Assembly (NCBI GenBank): GCA_017396895.1
Contig: JAFQKN010000031.1
Span: 1-64,000 of the forward strand
Source of the DNA: Clostridia bacterium
Lineage (GTDB): Bacteria > Bacillota > Clostridia > Oscillospirales > Acutalibacteraceae
Length of the DNA stretch: 64,000 nucleotides
Direction: 5' to 3'
Positions 20,101 to 28,246 of this stretch are shown piece by piece. The position numbers and the translations under genes were made by a program. Every line of letters begins with the position of its first letter. The stretch's first letter is position 1. The notes under the pieces are model-generated. The model was not told the DNA's origin, did not search any database, and saw nothing but the letters and a program-made list of their open reading frames with translations.

Positions 20101-20426
20101 TGACACAAGGCAAGAAATGTTCTGTTTGCGGTGTAATTCTTGTTGCACAGACGGAAATTCCCATTGTTGCGCATACAGATGAAAATGCGGATGGCCGTTG
20201 TGATCATTGCGACACACCGTTGTCAATTGCAGCAATGAAGGGTGATATGGACGATGATGGACAAATTACCCCTGCGGATGCTCGCATTGTACTTCGTGCG
20301 GCAGTTGGGCTTGACAAGTTGACTGACAGTCAGAAAACAATTGCTGATATAAACCGTGACGGTATGATTACTCCAAGTGATGCACGTTCTGTTTTACGTT
20401 GTGCTGTCGGGTTGGATACATTCTAA
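17196..20426 (+). CDS. Secreted multidomain CHAP/ricin/InlB-repeat protein with C-terminal dockerin
   Basis: The 1076-residue protein starts at the ATG behind GGAGGA. Order: signal peptide (1 to about 35); CHAP-type amidase domain with Cys83 in WCAYFVSWC and His152 in SHVGLV; an SH3-like stretch; a ricin-type beta-trefoil (about 405-535, repeated Q-x-W); two Listeria-Bacteroides (InlB B) repeats (TYNANGGSGAP, LYAVW); between them a PPC-like beta domain (about 625-710); a run of Cys-rich repeats (HSY..CT..G..TY.C..C); and a type I dockerin (about 1013-1076) with two calcium loops (DMDDDGQITPADA, DINRDGMITPSDA). CHAP enzymes cleave peptidoglycan amide or peptide bonds; the dockerin would dock it to a cohesin scaffold. 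No cohesin is in the window. The gene is A+T-rich, which hints at transfer. Confidence 0.9.
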   Translation: MKKKILSALLVIVMFLCSTSMNENALDLFTIKASAAYENTHANTGNYRSDIIGIAKTQIGYTEGSNNDNKYGAYFNHNYVEWCAYFVSWCARQANIPTSVLKTSSRAGHASSCFNIPVVNHTGSCYEQSGCDTNLNYIPQPGDLFFTKTWSHVGLVYYVEGDYFYTIEGNSNNSGSSNGVGVFSLRRKISDYYFGVPNYGDSSHIIDPNYSKNYTTYLKNPSGKTTVYSSCGVVASGHYISGNDPVTIHEVYTDGCCKVSYTTDSGATRTYYAKISDFTPEYRCTGYRIEYDCNKENGKFYDSNTFDLTITPQINGRDAYDDEIVSIVLKVKCPDGSVITNDYGKTKTKTLGLNGGDPGTYKFYAYVETKYGSYTGSEYDRCVSLTMSGTSLSSYYFTTDDVLYRRIRFVGLNTYLTEDTDENAVSRKRESNDAQIWKLIKNSDNSYTIVSLASGKALDVYRGLYYRGINVSTYSLQYSDNQKWKFCKNGDEQWFLRALSSNSAVLDVDGGFGADNTNVALWPFNGGNAQKIELVYPYMITYNANGGSGAPSAQYKDYNANITLSSSKPTRSGYTFLGWSTNSSATSASYSVGASYSSNADLTLYAVWQNNTSSMAVNSSNSAWISTCGEMKYYTFTPATSGKYVIYSTGGEDTKVYLYNSNWTELDSDDDDGDSRNFRLEYNLTAGTKYIFGIKYYNSSKTGTIPFKFGKVYTVSYNVNNGSGAPAAQWKDYGNVITLSSSVPTRNGYVFKGWATSSSAAGATYQPGDTYSAEADVTLYAVWHAHSYSSTVTKAATCTAAGIRTYICNGCSNSYTETISATGHKWTTATCTVPKTCTVCDATDGNALGHTPGLAATCTTDQSCTVCGEVLAAKCGHDYTSVVSTPTCTAKGYTTYTCTCGDSYVGDYVNAKGHSYRGVITTAPDCTTKGVKTFTCSDCKDTYTEDVTALGHKETIIPAVPATCIETGMTQGKKCSVCGVILVAQTEIPIVAHTDENADGRCDHCDTPLSIAAMKGDMDDDGQITPADARIVLRAAVGLDKLTDSQKTIADINRDGMITPSDARSVLRCAVGLDTF

Positions 20427-20443
20427 TTATGCTGTTATATAAA

Positions 20444-20486
20444 AACAGAGGAGATGCAAAAAATAGCATTTCCTCCGTTTTTTTGT
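20444..20486 (+). terminator. Terminator of the dockerin gene
   Basis: CAGAGGAGATGC (20446-20457) pairs with GCATTTCCTCCG (20466-20477), followed by seven T. It ends just before the stop of the convergent protease gene. Confidence 0.8.
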
Positions 20487-20494
20487 TTATTGAA

Positions 20495-22534
20495 TCAACT
20501 GCGTATCAGAATAGTATCAAAAAGAGCAATCATTTTTTCAAACAGCCTTATGATCGCATTGAGGAATTTTGCAATCAACGCATCGGACGGCATCGGGATA
20601 TCGCTTTGCGGTGTCAGTGTGATCTGCAGGAATACGGCGTCCGCAGTATGCGTCTGAATGGATGCAGGATCGTTTTGTTTTGCCTGTTCTGCGTAGGATA
20701 TACATACATTGTTCTTATTTGTCAATCGCGCGTACAGCACTTTTTCCGTGTAGTATTGCGGTGGCGGCAAGTGCACAATAAAACCGTGTTCTGCCGTGCT
20801 GACAGCCTTGCCGTTCACATACAGCGTAATCGTGTATCCGCTTGCTTTTGCATCCGGGTGCAGATTCTGCAAATGCGTTTCTGCTTGCTTTGCCGCGCTG
20901 TTGTTTGCAGAAACCGTCATGAAAACGCTTGCATTTTTTTCAAAATCACTTGCATCATAGGTCAGCTGCACGCCTGTTGCAAGGTCGGTCAGCGTGGTCG
21001 GCTCCTGCATGGCAGGCAGAGCCGTTACGGTGTCCTGCAACATGGCTTTCAGGCAGACGTTGTTGTAGCCGTCTTTGACTGCATCCGTCCAAATCACTTT
21101 GCCGTTTTGCACAGAACCTGTGTAACTGCATTTTTCTTCTGCGGCAAAATGGGTGGTGATGCCGTCGGTCGTCACGGTTTTCCCCTCTGCGGGGATGCAA
21201 ACGCTTTCGCCGTCGGACAGGGGATATGCAATGACCGCCGAATAGGTTTCGCCCTTTTGTACGGAGACTTTCTGTCCGAGGGGAATTGTGTGATATCCCG
21301 CAAATTCTGCATTTGCGGACATCGAATAAGCGAGTGTTCCGTCGGTCGGATCGCCGCTGTTTTTGTTGACGTGGCGATAAATGAGAACGGTGTAATCCGT
21401 GTCGGGCGAAAGGGTGTAAAAACCGATGTGGCTGAGTATGCTGTTCTTTTGCGCGGTAAACACGTTTGCCATGTAAGCGGCTTTTGTGTTTTTGAATTCC
21501 ACCGCTTTGTTGTAGCCGTAGCCGTCATACTGGGAAACGCTGTCATACAGATCCGCTTTTGCGGCGGTCAAGGTCGTGTAGTCACACAAAGAGGCATCTT
21601 CATAGGAGATCCAGAAATAGCCGTTGTCACCGAAATCCGTACCCCAACTGTTTTTGCACAGCCATGCACCTGCCTCAGACGGTCTTGAGAGAAGATTAAA
21701 ATTGCTTCTCGCAAAACTGTCGTCCCAGCCGACAATGGTAACGGCGTGATTGGGTGCAAGGGACGAATGCTGATAATAAGCGGTTCTGGTTGTGTTCAGT
21801 TGGCCTGTCGCGGGATTTTTATTGGCAAGCCTTACCGTTTTACACGCATCGTCACTGTGATAATAGCACACGGCAACGCCGCCGTTGTCCATGATCGCCT
21901 GTTTGATGTCGTTCTGATCGGACAGATAATACGCATTTTCAATGCGCGCATCCGTTACATACATCTGTGAATGCGTGTACTGCGGATAGATTTTGTTGTT
22001 CATCGGGTATTTTGCTTCTGTTGTAATGCCGGCTCCTCTGGCCAGTGCATAGATCGCCATGGAAAACGAACCGCCTGCATCGTAAGGATTGTCAAAAAAC
22101 GTGCCGTCTCCGGCTGTCGGATCGTTCGCATCCGTGTAATAACCGTTGTTTGCAAACCATGTCAGATGTGCTTCGGAGAAGTCGGTATTATTGATTGTAC
22201 CGAAGCCGCGATTGATATAACTTGATTCCAATACGCTCAGCACCGAGTAAGTCCAACACGCGGCGGTGGGATCCTGATCTTTGATGGATGTTACGTTCTT
22301 TGCATAATAGGATGCAGGCAGAGCACCTGCAACATCTTCTACAGGCTGTACACTTGCGGCAGTGTGATCCAAAGTGACCGCATTGCCGTTGTCATCCGTC
22401 CAGTAGGTGTGCAGGCCGTCTCTTTGCAACGTGTATACCCTTGTTTGTGTCAGTTGCGCGCAAGAGGCAGAAAAACCCCAAAGAGACGGAATGCAGAGCA
22501 TGATGCTCAAAAAAATACAGACATATTTTTTCAT
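20495..22534 (-). CDS. Secreted papain-family (C1) peptidase with lectin-like domain
   Basis: The 679-residue protein starts at the ATG (22534) with AAGGAGGT 5 bases upstream. It has a signal peptide (about 1-28), then a C1 peptidase domain with Cys93 (AACWTYS), His263 (NHAVTIVGW) and Asn295 (CKNSWGTDFGDNGYFWISYED). A beta-rich domain follows (about 335-480, VFTAQKNSILSHIGFYT), resembling the lectin-like domain that often follows bacterial C1 peptidases. The end is a hydrophobic aromatic amphipathic helix (FLNAIIRLFEKMIALF). It is last in a minus-strand row after DUF2804, 43 bases away. Substrate unknown; it probably acts at the cell surface or outside. Confidence 0.88.
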   Translation of the reverse strand: MKKYVCIFLSIMLCIPSLWGFSASCAQLTQTRVYTLQRDGLHTYWTDDNGNAVTLDHTAASVQPVEDVAGALPASYYAKNVTSIKDQDPTAACWTYSVLSVLESSYINRGFGTINNTDFSEAHLTWFANNGYYTDANDPTAGDGTFFDNPYDAGGSFSMAIYALARGAGITTEAKYPMNNKIYPQYTHSQMYVTDARIENAYYLSDQNDIKQAIMDNGGVAVCYYHSDDACKTVRLANKNPATGQLNTTRTAYYQHSSLAPNHAVTIVGWDDSFARSNFNLLSRPSEAGAWLCKNSWGTDFGDNGYFWISYEDASLCDYTTLTAAKADLYDSVSQYDGYGYNKAVEFKNTKAAYMANVFTAQKNSILSHIGFYTLSPDTDYTVLIYRHVNKNSGDPTDGTLAYSMSANAEFAGYHTIPLGQKVSVQKGETYSAVIAYPLSDGESVCIPAEGKTVTTDGITTHFAAEEKCSYTGSVQNGKVIWTDAVKDGYNNVCLKAMLQDTVTALPAMQEPTTLTDLATGVQLTYDASDFEKNASVFMTVSANNSAAKQAETHLQNLHPDAKASGYTITLYVNGKAVSTAEHGFIVHLPPPQYYTEKVLYARLTNKNNVCISYAEQAKQNDPASIQTHTADAVFLQITLTPQSDIPMPSDALIAKFLNAIIRLFEKMIALFDTILIRS

Positions 22535-22577
22535 TCCGTACCTCCTTGGGGGCATATTGTGTCAGTGCAAAAAAGAA

Positions 22578-23615
22578 TTACCACTTATTGTAAACCTTTT
22601 CGCAGAAGGCATACATATTTTCAATTTTCAGTTCCGTGCCGTCGTCCAGAACGGCTTTGCCCGACCATAGGCCGTGCACCTGATGTGTTTTCATGCCCAC
22701 TGCATTCAAGGGCATCATGATGCTCTTGTTGTCGTAGAAGGGGATCATGGTCATATCGAATCTGCCGTCTTCGGAGAAGAAGTGCCAGGGTTGCATCCAC
22801 TTGTTGTCGATCTCGGGATCGATCTCAAGGAACACACGGCCGATCTTATGTGTCTTGCCGTCATACATAATGGCGGTTTCCGTACCTTCAAGGTCATTGC
22901 CGAAGCCCCATGTCAGTTCAAAACCGAACAGCTTGCCGTCCAGCCATGTGCTGCCGTTACCCCAGTACCACATATTGCTGTAAGGCCAGCAACCGCGTCC
23001 CCAGTCGAGAACGGTGAACGTGTTTTTACGGTCAAAATTGACGAGGGTTTCATTGCCCAGACGAACCGTGCCGGCACTTGGCATACAGTTGAGTTTTGTG
23101 GTGTAGAAGAATTTGCCGGGCTGACGGAAGGGGATGGCCACGGTCAGGCTTTCCTGATCGATCAGTTTGTCGGCCTGAATGTTAATGACCAGTTTTTTGC
23201 CCTTGCATTTGCCGTTGAAATACAGACGGCGGGTGGTGTCCTTGACGTCGAAAATGACGGTGGAACCGCCCATCTTGCGGTGGAAATAAAACGGTTTTTC
23301 GGGGTTGACGCTCATGATACTGCGGTTGGGAGTCAGCGGTTCGATCGCAAGGGCGGCGGCGAGTTCTTTACCCGTACGCAGATCCTGTACGCTGACGGTG
23401 ATTGCGGAAGCCATGGAAATATCAAAGAAATTCAACTGCACCATGTGGTGACCGTCGCAGATCTGATAGAAATCCCATTCTTTGATTCTCCATTTGCTGT
23501 CGGATATCTTTTCACGGTTGTAAATGTAAAGGTTGCGTTTGCACCAGCCGGGTGCGGTCAGTTGTCCGTCATCACGAAGCAACGGAGTCGGGACGGTGAT
23601 CTCGTTTTGTTTCAT
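22578..23615 (-). CDS. DUF2804 family protein
   Basis: The 345-residue protein begins with the family hallmark LLRDDGQLTAPGWCKRN and later has WGRGCWPYSNMWYWGNGS and FELTWGFGND, typical of DUF2804, a beta-rich family of unknown function. No signal peptide, so it is likely cytoplasmic. It sits 31 bases downstream of a membrane-protein pair and is probably in their transcript. The function may concern a lipid or glycan substrate carried by that pair, but nothing in the sequence proves this. Confidence 0.85.
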   Translation of the reverse strand: MKQNEITVPTPLLRDDGQLTAPGWCKRNLYIYNREKISDSKWRIKEWDFYQICDGHHMVQLNFFDISMASAITVSVQDLRTGKELAAALAIEPLTPNRSIMSVNPEKPFYFHRKMGGSTVIFDVKDTTRRLYFNGKCKGKKLVINIQADKLIDQESLTVAIPFRQPGKFFYTTKLNCMPSAGTVRLGNETLVNFDRKNTFTVLDWGRGCWPYSNMWYWGNGSTWLDGKLFGFELTWGFGNDLEGTETAIMYDGKTHKIGRVFLEIDPEIDNKWMQPWHFFSEDGRFDMTMIPFYDNKSIMMPLNAVGMKTHQVHGLWSGKAVLDDGTELKIENMYAFCEKVYNKW

Positions 23616-23646
23616 CGCTCATGTTCTCCTTTTCATTTTCTTTTAT

Positions 23647-24336
23647 TTATGCTACTTTTTTCTCTTTCTTATCCTGTACTTTGAAGATAACGACAGCACT
23701 GAGAATGGCCACGACGATGGTCGGGAACATCAGAGTGCCGATGCCCATGGTGGGAGCAAAAATAAGAATGATAACGCCGACGATGACCGGAGCGATCGCA
23801 GTTCTCCAATGCTTTGCAAGGTAGCTTGCACCCAACGCACCGAACAGTGCGGGAAGCACGTAGGTGAAAGCAGGTGCAAACACGGAATCGGCATCCGTGA
23901 AATAATGCAGGAAGGGGCTGAAAAGCAGTACGCCTGCCGCAATAACGATGGTTGTTGTGATGGCGGAAACACCTGCCGCAATGGTGGAAATGACTTCGCC
24001 TTCTTCGGTGTTCGGGCGAACCTTTGCATTTTCCATGGATGCAAGCGCGCAGGGGAGTTTGAGGTTGGAAATGTTACCGGAAACGAAGCTGAGATACGAA
24101 GCACCGCTGCCCATCATGGGAACGAAAGCAATTACTTCAATAATGGCAGTGGGCCAATAAATGGCAATGATCTGCAGGGCAGGTTTGCTGACTTGTGCAA
24201 GGGTGGGCCATACGCCGAAGTATGCACAGATAACCAGCGGGAAAGCAAGGAACGTCAGAATGGCACCGACGGTCCACACTCTGCCCCATACGTGCACCTG
24301 ATCAAAATAGTTTCTTTCAGTATTGTTCTTTTTCAT
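23647..24336 (-). CDS. Multi-pass membrane protein, partner of the DUF5058 protein
   Basis: A 229-residue hydrophobic protein with about six membrane segments, starting MKKNNTERNYFDQVHVWGR. A loop holds FVPMMGSGASYLSFVSGNISNLKLP. I do not recognise a named family. It lies 12 bases downstream of the DUF5058 gene, and both proteins are membrane-embedded and of similar size, so they may form one transporter. The ribosome site GGAGGG precedes the ATG. Substrate cannot be told from sequence. Confidence 0.75.
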   Translation of the reverse strand: MKKNNTERNYFDQVHVWGRVWTVGAILTFLAFPLVICAYFGVWPTLAQVSKPALQIIAIYWPTAIIEVIAFVPMMGSGASYLSFVSGNISNLKLPCALASMENAKVRPNTEEGEVISTIAAGVSAITTTIVIAAGVLLFSPFLHYFTDADSVFAPAFTYVLPALFGALGASYLAKHWRTAIAPVIVGVIILIFAPTMGIGTLMFPTIVVAILSAVVIFKVQDKKEKKVA

Positions 24337-24348
24337 GGTTCACCCTCC

Positions 24349-25116
24349 TTATCTCCAGACGTAGTTGACGATATCCTGCGGCAGTACGGCACTCAGCAAC
24401 ACTGCCATACCCATGGCGGCAAACATGGCAATGGGCATTGTGAAGTTTGCAAGTTTGTCGAGGTTTTTCTTTCTGCAAAGCAGGTCAAGCAGAGTCATGA
24501 TTACAACAGACGTGATCAGTACCGCAATGCTCATAAAGCCGGCGTTGCCCGTTCCGTCTTCGGTCGTGCCGTTGATCGCACGTGCCACGAAAGCGGCAAT
24601 GATACCGATGAAGGCTGCGGCGGAGATCATATCGGCAAGTTTTTTGCTGCCTTCACTCTTGTTGGCGACATTGCCGATTTTTTTCTGCAAGCCCTTGCAA
24701 AGAACGGTAACGAGTGTAAGCGCACACATATTGCCGATCATCATGCACCATGCAACCGTTGCGAATGCGGTGGGATCCGTAACCTCGGCGTTCAGGGACA
24801 GACCGAAAGAACTCAGTGCGGCTTCGGCGGCAGTGGATTCGTATGCAAGGTTACCGATGACCGAAAGACGTACCCACGGCAGAACGATGCCGAGTGCTTT
24901 GGACAATGCAAGCACGGTGACGAGAATGGAAATGGCGGGGCCGACGGTGAACAGTGCAGAAGAAACGACGGTGTTACGAAGCGTTTGCTTTGAAATGCCG
25001 AGTTGTGTGCCACGTTTCCATGCCTTAACGATGAAAAACAGTGCCTCAATGACGACGAACAGAATCACTGCCGCCGCGGCAAGATACATAAACAGACCTT
25101 CTTTGTTGAATTCCAA
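24349..25116 (-). CDS. DUF5058 family membrane protein
   Basis: About 255 residues with six or seven membrane segments. The stretch GISKQTLRNTVVSSALFTVGPAIS, then LPWVRLSVIGNLAYESTAAEA, matches my knowledge of DUF5058, a putative transporter family. I prefer the TTG start at 25116 because AAAGGAG lies 9 bases upstream; the longer ATG at 25158 has no ribosome site. First gene of a minus-strand unit: DUF5058, partner, DUF2804 and perhaps the C1 peptidase. Confidence 0.78.
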   Translation of the reverse strand: MEFNKEGLFMYLAAAAVILFVVIEALFFIVKAWKRGTQLGISKQTLRNTVVSSALFTVGPAISILVTVLALSKALGIVLPWVRLSVIGNLAYESTAAEAALSSFGLSLNAEVTDPTAFATVAWCMMIGNMCALTLVTVLCKGLQKKIGNVANKSEGSKKLADMISAAAFIGIIAAFVARAINGTTEDGTGNAGFMSIAVLITSVVIMTLLDLLCRKKNLDKLANFTMPIAMFAAMGMAVLLSAVLPQDIVNYVWR

Positions 25117-25147
25117 GAAAAACCACTCCTTTGGTGTTGATTCTATC

Positions 25148-25176
25148 ATTATACACATAATTTTTTCTCATTGCAA
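25148..25176 (-). promoter_or_regulatory. Promoter of the DUF5058 operon
   Basis: On the minus strand TTGCAA (25176-25171), 17 bases, TATAAT (25153-25148). It lies 32 bases upstream of the chosen TTG start. Confidence 0.75.
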
Positions 25177-25236
25177 CATCTTCTTCTTAATTATGCTTTT
25201 TTCTCATTTTATTTTTTTATAAAACCGTAAAACTAC

Positions 25237-25265
25237 TTGCCCGACAGCGGATTCTGTGTTATACT
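25237..25265 (+). promoter_or_regulatory. Promoter of the TPR-like membrane protein gene
   Basis: TTGCCC (25237-25242), 17 bases, TATACT (25260-25265), 43 bases before the ATG. Confidence 0.68.
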
Positions 25266-25307
25266 GTCTTTATATTTTTTGAAACTCTCTGTTTTGGAGG
25301 CTTTGTT

Positions 25308-26354
25308 ATGGCTGAGAACAAAAAAAAGGATGACAGAATCGATTTATCTGTCTCCAAAGCTGACCGTATGCGTCAAAGATTGCAAACGCTTTTATATCTT
25401 GTAATCATATTCGGATCGATTGCACTGATCGTTTTGTTTGCAAATTTCGTCCTGGAGCCGCTGATGCTGTATCATTCGGCAGGCGAATTTGCAGAAGAAG
25501 GCGATTACCAAAAAGCACTTGAAATGTATGCGGATATGGACGGATTCCTGAATTCCGAAAAGAAAATGGCGGAAATTCAAGCGCAATTGATTGAAAAATC
25601 CGTGGAATCCGATGATTATGAGGCGGCAGTCATCGCCGCAGAGAGCAGCGGAGAACTGGAAAAATACATTGCCGAACGGCCGGAAATTTTTTATAACTAC
25701 GCGCGTTCCAAGGTCGAAAGCAATCCTTCGCTTGCAAAAACGTATGTTGCTTATGTGCTTGATTATCCGGGTGCAAAAGAACTGTATGATGAAGCGTGTC
25801 TGCGCAATGCATGGGCATTGACCGAGATGAACCGTTATTCGGATGTGCTTCTTAATTTCGATGAAGCGTCTTCCAAAGAATGGCTGAAAACACTCTCACC
25901 CGCTTCCGGATATGAATATGCAATGGATATGGCAAAGTATTCCTATGTGCGTGCGGGACAGGTTTTGGATCTGTTCAAGGAGGTCAGTCCTGCCGCCGCA
26001 GACAAGAGCACAGCCTTGGAATCGTATCTTGTGTATTGCGGCGAAAAGACCTGCGTTTCCGATACATCGAGCGACAACGCCGTGAATACGGTCAATGTGT
26101 TTGACTTCTTTACGATGGATGATACGGAATATCTGATCGTCAACAGCGGTGATGTCAAGGAAGTGTACGATGCCATGAACTATGCTTTTGCAAAGGATTC
26201 GGACGGATCCTATTTTGCGATTGCAACGGACGAATCGACCGGTACGCAGTATACATATCGTTTTTATATGCTTGAAAACGGTGCATTGGAAGAAAAACTG
26301 ACCGTGACGTACGCGGATGCAACGTCCGATTCCTATACCCGACTTTGGAATTAA
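25308..26354 (+). CDS. Membrane-anchored TPR-like protein of unknown function
   Basis: The 348-residue protein has a charged cytoplasmic N-terminus (ENKKKDDR), one membrane segment at about 28-50 (LVIIFGSIALIVLFANFVL), then an extracytoplasmic region with helix-turn-helix repeats like tetratricopeptides (GEFAEEGDYQKALEMYADM; LIEKSVESDDYEAAVIAAESSG). The C-terminal part is more beta-like (TQYTYRFYMLENG). I do not recognise a family. It precedes a lipoprotein gene by 35 bases and may share its transcript. The pair could act together at the membrane's outer face. Confidence 0.75.
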   Translation: MAENKKKDDRIDLSVSKADRMRQRLQTLLYLVIIFGSIALIVLFANFVLEPLMLYHSAGEFAEEGDYQKALEMYADMDGFLNSEKKMAEIQAQLIEKSVESDDYEAAVIAAESSGELEKYIAERPEIFYNYARSKVESNPSLAKTYVAYVLDYPGAKELYDEACLRNAWALTEMNRYSDVLLNFDEASSKEWLKTLSPASGYEYAMDMAKYSYVRAGQVLDLFKEVSPAAADKSTALESYLVYCGEKTCVSDTSSDNAVNTVNVFDFFTMDDTEYLIVNSGDVKEVYDAMNYAFAKDSDGSYFAIATDESTGTQYTYRFYMLENGALEEKLTVTYADATSDSYTRLWN

Positions 26355-26389
26355 GCGGAAAATTTTTGCTGAAAGAGTGGTTTTTTGCA

Positions 26390-27199
26390 ATGAAAAAGAC
26401 AGTTTTTCTTTGCCTTTTGCTCGTTATGGCACTGAGTTTGTCGGGATGTGTTACCCTGCGTTTTTATGAGGGAGATCCTTTGGTGCAGGTTCCGAACGGT
26501 TTACAGGCTACACCCGGTGTTACAGACGCGACCGACTTGCAGAGTGATCCTTCCAATGCCGCAAACTGGTCAAAGGAAGAAATTGTTGCCCGTTTTTGTG
26601 ATGCGGTCAATCTTTCAAAAGGCAACACACTGAATTATACCTTGCAAAAAGGTGTGAAGCATGAAGTAGCGTTCCTGGGTACCGCAGACGGTCAAATGCC
26701 GCGTATGGCCGAAAGTGTGGTCAAAAAACTCAACCGAAATGAGAGTCATTCATATACCGTGACCGGAGGAGCAGCCGTGACCGAAACAGGTAACATATCT
26801 GCTACGGAACTGATTGCTCCGAAAGGTATGCAGTTTGCACTGCAGGATGCGCAGATCACGGCGGCACAGGCATCGTTTGACGGAACGAATGTGATCGCGG
26901 TCATTTCGCTGTGCGATGACACCGCGAACGCACAGCAACCCATACCTGCCATCCACGGTGAACTGATCTCGTATCTCAGCTTCCGCGGGCAGGATCTTTC
27001 CCCCTATAGCGTGCAGACGGCGCAACTGGAATACACGGATGTTTCTCTTGCGGCAAGCATTGACTCTGCGGGCAGATTGGTGACAATGAGCATAACTGCA
27101 AATGTTACGGGCAGCGGCGTCGGTGCCTTTACCGTTTTGACCACCGAAGCTCTTTTTACCGCAAAGGTAAAAGAGTCGTATGCGTTCAGTTATTCATAA
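26390..27199 (+). CDS. Predicted lipoprotein
   Basis: The 269-residue protein has a lipoprotein signal peptide: KK, a hydrophobic core and the lipobox LSGC with the acylated Cys at about residue 19. The mature part contains a Thr/Asp-rich linker and two beta-rich segments, with a conserved-looking VARFCDAVNLSK near residue 65. I do not recognise the family. The start was set at the MKKTVFL codon, since upstream residues would put charged sequence before the signal. It probably belongs with the preceding TPR-like membrane protein. Confidence 0.78.
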   Translation: MKKTVFLCLLLVMALSLSGCVTLRFYEGDPLVQVPNGLQATPGVTDATDLQSDPSNAANWSKEEIVARFCDAVNLSKGNTLNYTLQKGVKHEVAFLGTADGQMPRMAESVVKKLNRNESHSYTVTGGAAVTETGNISATELIAPKGMQFALQDAQITAAQASFDGTNVIAVISLCDDTANAQQPIPAIHGELISYLSFRGQDLSPYSVQTAQLEYTDVSLAASIDSAGRLVTMSITANVTGSGVGAFTVLTTEALFTAKVKESYAFSYS

Positions 27200-27275
27200 G
27201 TGCGAAATATCATTTTGCGGAACGATTTTTCCGTATTTCATTTTGCTTGAAACAGTGATATAATAACAGCATTAA

Positions 27276-27332
27276 AAGCGTATTTGCAATCGGACACTCA
27301 ATCGATGATCCGTCTGCAGATACGCTTGTTTT
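27276..27332 (+). terminator. Long hairpin before the CarD gene
   Basis: AAGCGTATTTGCA (27276-27288) pairs with TGCAGATACGCTT (27315-27327), one mismatch, with an inner CGGA/TCCG stem, followed by GTTTTTC. It can end the lipoprotein transcript. A TATAAT at 27259-27264 (weak -35, TTTCAT) would start RNA just before the hairpin, making it a 5' leader element of carD instead. Confidence 0.55.
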
Positions 27333-27347
27333 TCGGAGATGTTTTTT

Positions 27348-27866
27348 ATGTTTGCAATCAATGATGTCATTTGTTACGGTACGCAGGGAGTCTGCACGGT
27401 CATGGGTACCGTAAAACAGAAGATCGGCGGAGCCGTACAGGAATATTATGTGCTCAAACCGTATTTTGAGCAAAATGCGAGCGTGTATGTTCCGCTGCAC
27501 AATGAAAATCTGGTTCGGAAAATGCGCCCCTGTCTGACCGCAGAGGAAGTCGGACGGGTGATCCTGCTTATGGCGCAGACACAGGGGGAATGGATCGAGG
27601 ATGATCTGGACCGCAAGGAACAGTTCGGGAAGATCACCGCATCCGGGGATGTTTATGAACTTGCAAGAATGATCTGCAACATTCATTTGCACGCTGTGGA
27701 CAGAAAAGAAGCCGGCAAGAATCTGCATCTTGCCGACGAGCGCGCACAGAAAGAGGCTGAAAAACTGCTGTTTGAAGAGTTTGCCTATGCGTTGGGAATG
27801 CAACCCAAGGATATTCTGCCGTATCTTCTGCAACAAATCAACGATATCCGCCATGCGGATCAGTGA
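27348..27866 (+). CDS. CarD-family transcriptional regulator
   Basis: The 172-residue protein has the CarD/TRCF RNA-polymerase interaction domain at the N-terminus (FAINDVICYGTQGVCTV, then YYVLKPYF and VYVPLHNE) and a helical C-terminus (EEFAYALGMQPKDILPYLLQQIND). CarD proteins bind RNA polymerase beta and tune open-complex stability. I chose ATG 27348, 9 bases after GGAG; an ATG at 27339 sits too close to it. Tail-to-tail it overlaps the minus-strand membrane protein gene by 7 bases. Confidence 0.9.
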   Translation: MFAINDVICYGTQGVCTVMGTVKQKIGGAVQEYYVLKPYFEQNASVYVPLHNENLVRKMRPCLTAEEVGRVILLMAQTQGEWIEDDLDRKEQFGKITASGDVYELARMICNIHLHAVDRKEAGKNLHLADERAQKEAEKLLFEEFAYALGMQPKDILPYLLQQINDIRHADQ

Positions 27867-28246
27867 TCCAACAGTGAATCCGTCAATTCCATGATTTCGG
27901 GAGCAATGCGCTCCCGTTCTTTTTTTGTGACGTGTATATACAGCGGATAGGCGGCGGCAATGCCGGCGATGCCGATAAGACCGATCACTATACCGGCTGC
28001 AAAAAGGGTTTGTTCCCACACAAGACAGCAGCACATCCCGATGCCGAGGATCAGAGTGCTCAAAATGCCGATCACCAATGCGACGACCGTACTTTTTTTG
28101 TCGACGGAACCGTCCAGTCGACGCAACTGCTCCAGTTTGTCCTGTGTGTTTTTTTCTGCAGGCGGCAGGTATTTTTCACGGATCCTGCGGATCTCTTCCT
28201 GCTGTGATGCATTGTATGCATATTCAAATCGGTTATTGTTTTCCAT
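27860..28246 (-). CDS. Small two-pass membrane protein, paralogue of the one at 30065-30436
   Basis: A 128-residue protein with a basic and acidic N-terminal helix (EEIRRIREKYLPP), LEQLRRLDGSV, two membrane segments (about 53-76 and 82-104; ILGIGMCCCLVW and GIVIGLIGIAGI) and a charged C-terminus. It resembles the 123-residue protein on the other side of the two-component system in layout and sequence. It overlaps the histidine kinase gene by 14 bases and so is co-translated with it. Function unknown; control or sensing with the kinase is inferred from position. Confidence 0.82.
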   Translation of the reverse strand: MENNNRFEYAYNASQQEEIRRIREKYLPPAEKNTQDKLEQLRRLDGSVDKKSTVVALVIGILSTLILGIGMCCCLVWEQTLFAAGIVIGLIGIAGIAAAYPLYIHVTKKERERIAPEIMELTDSLLDH

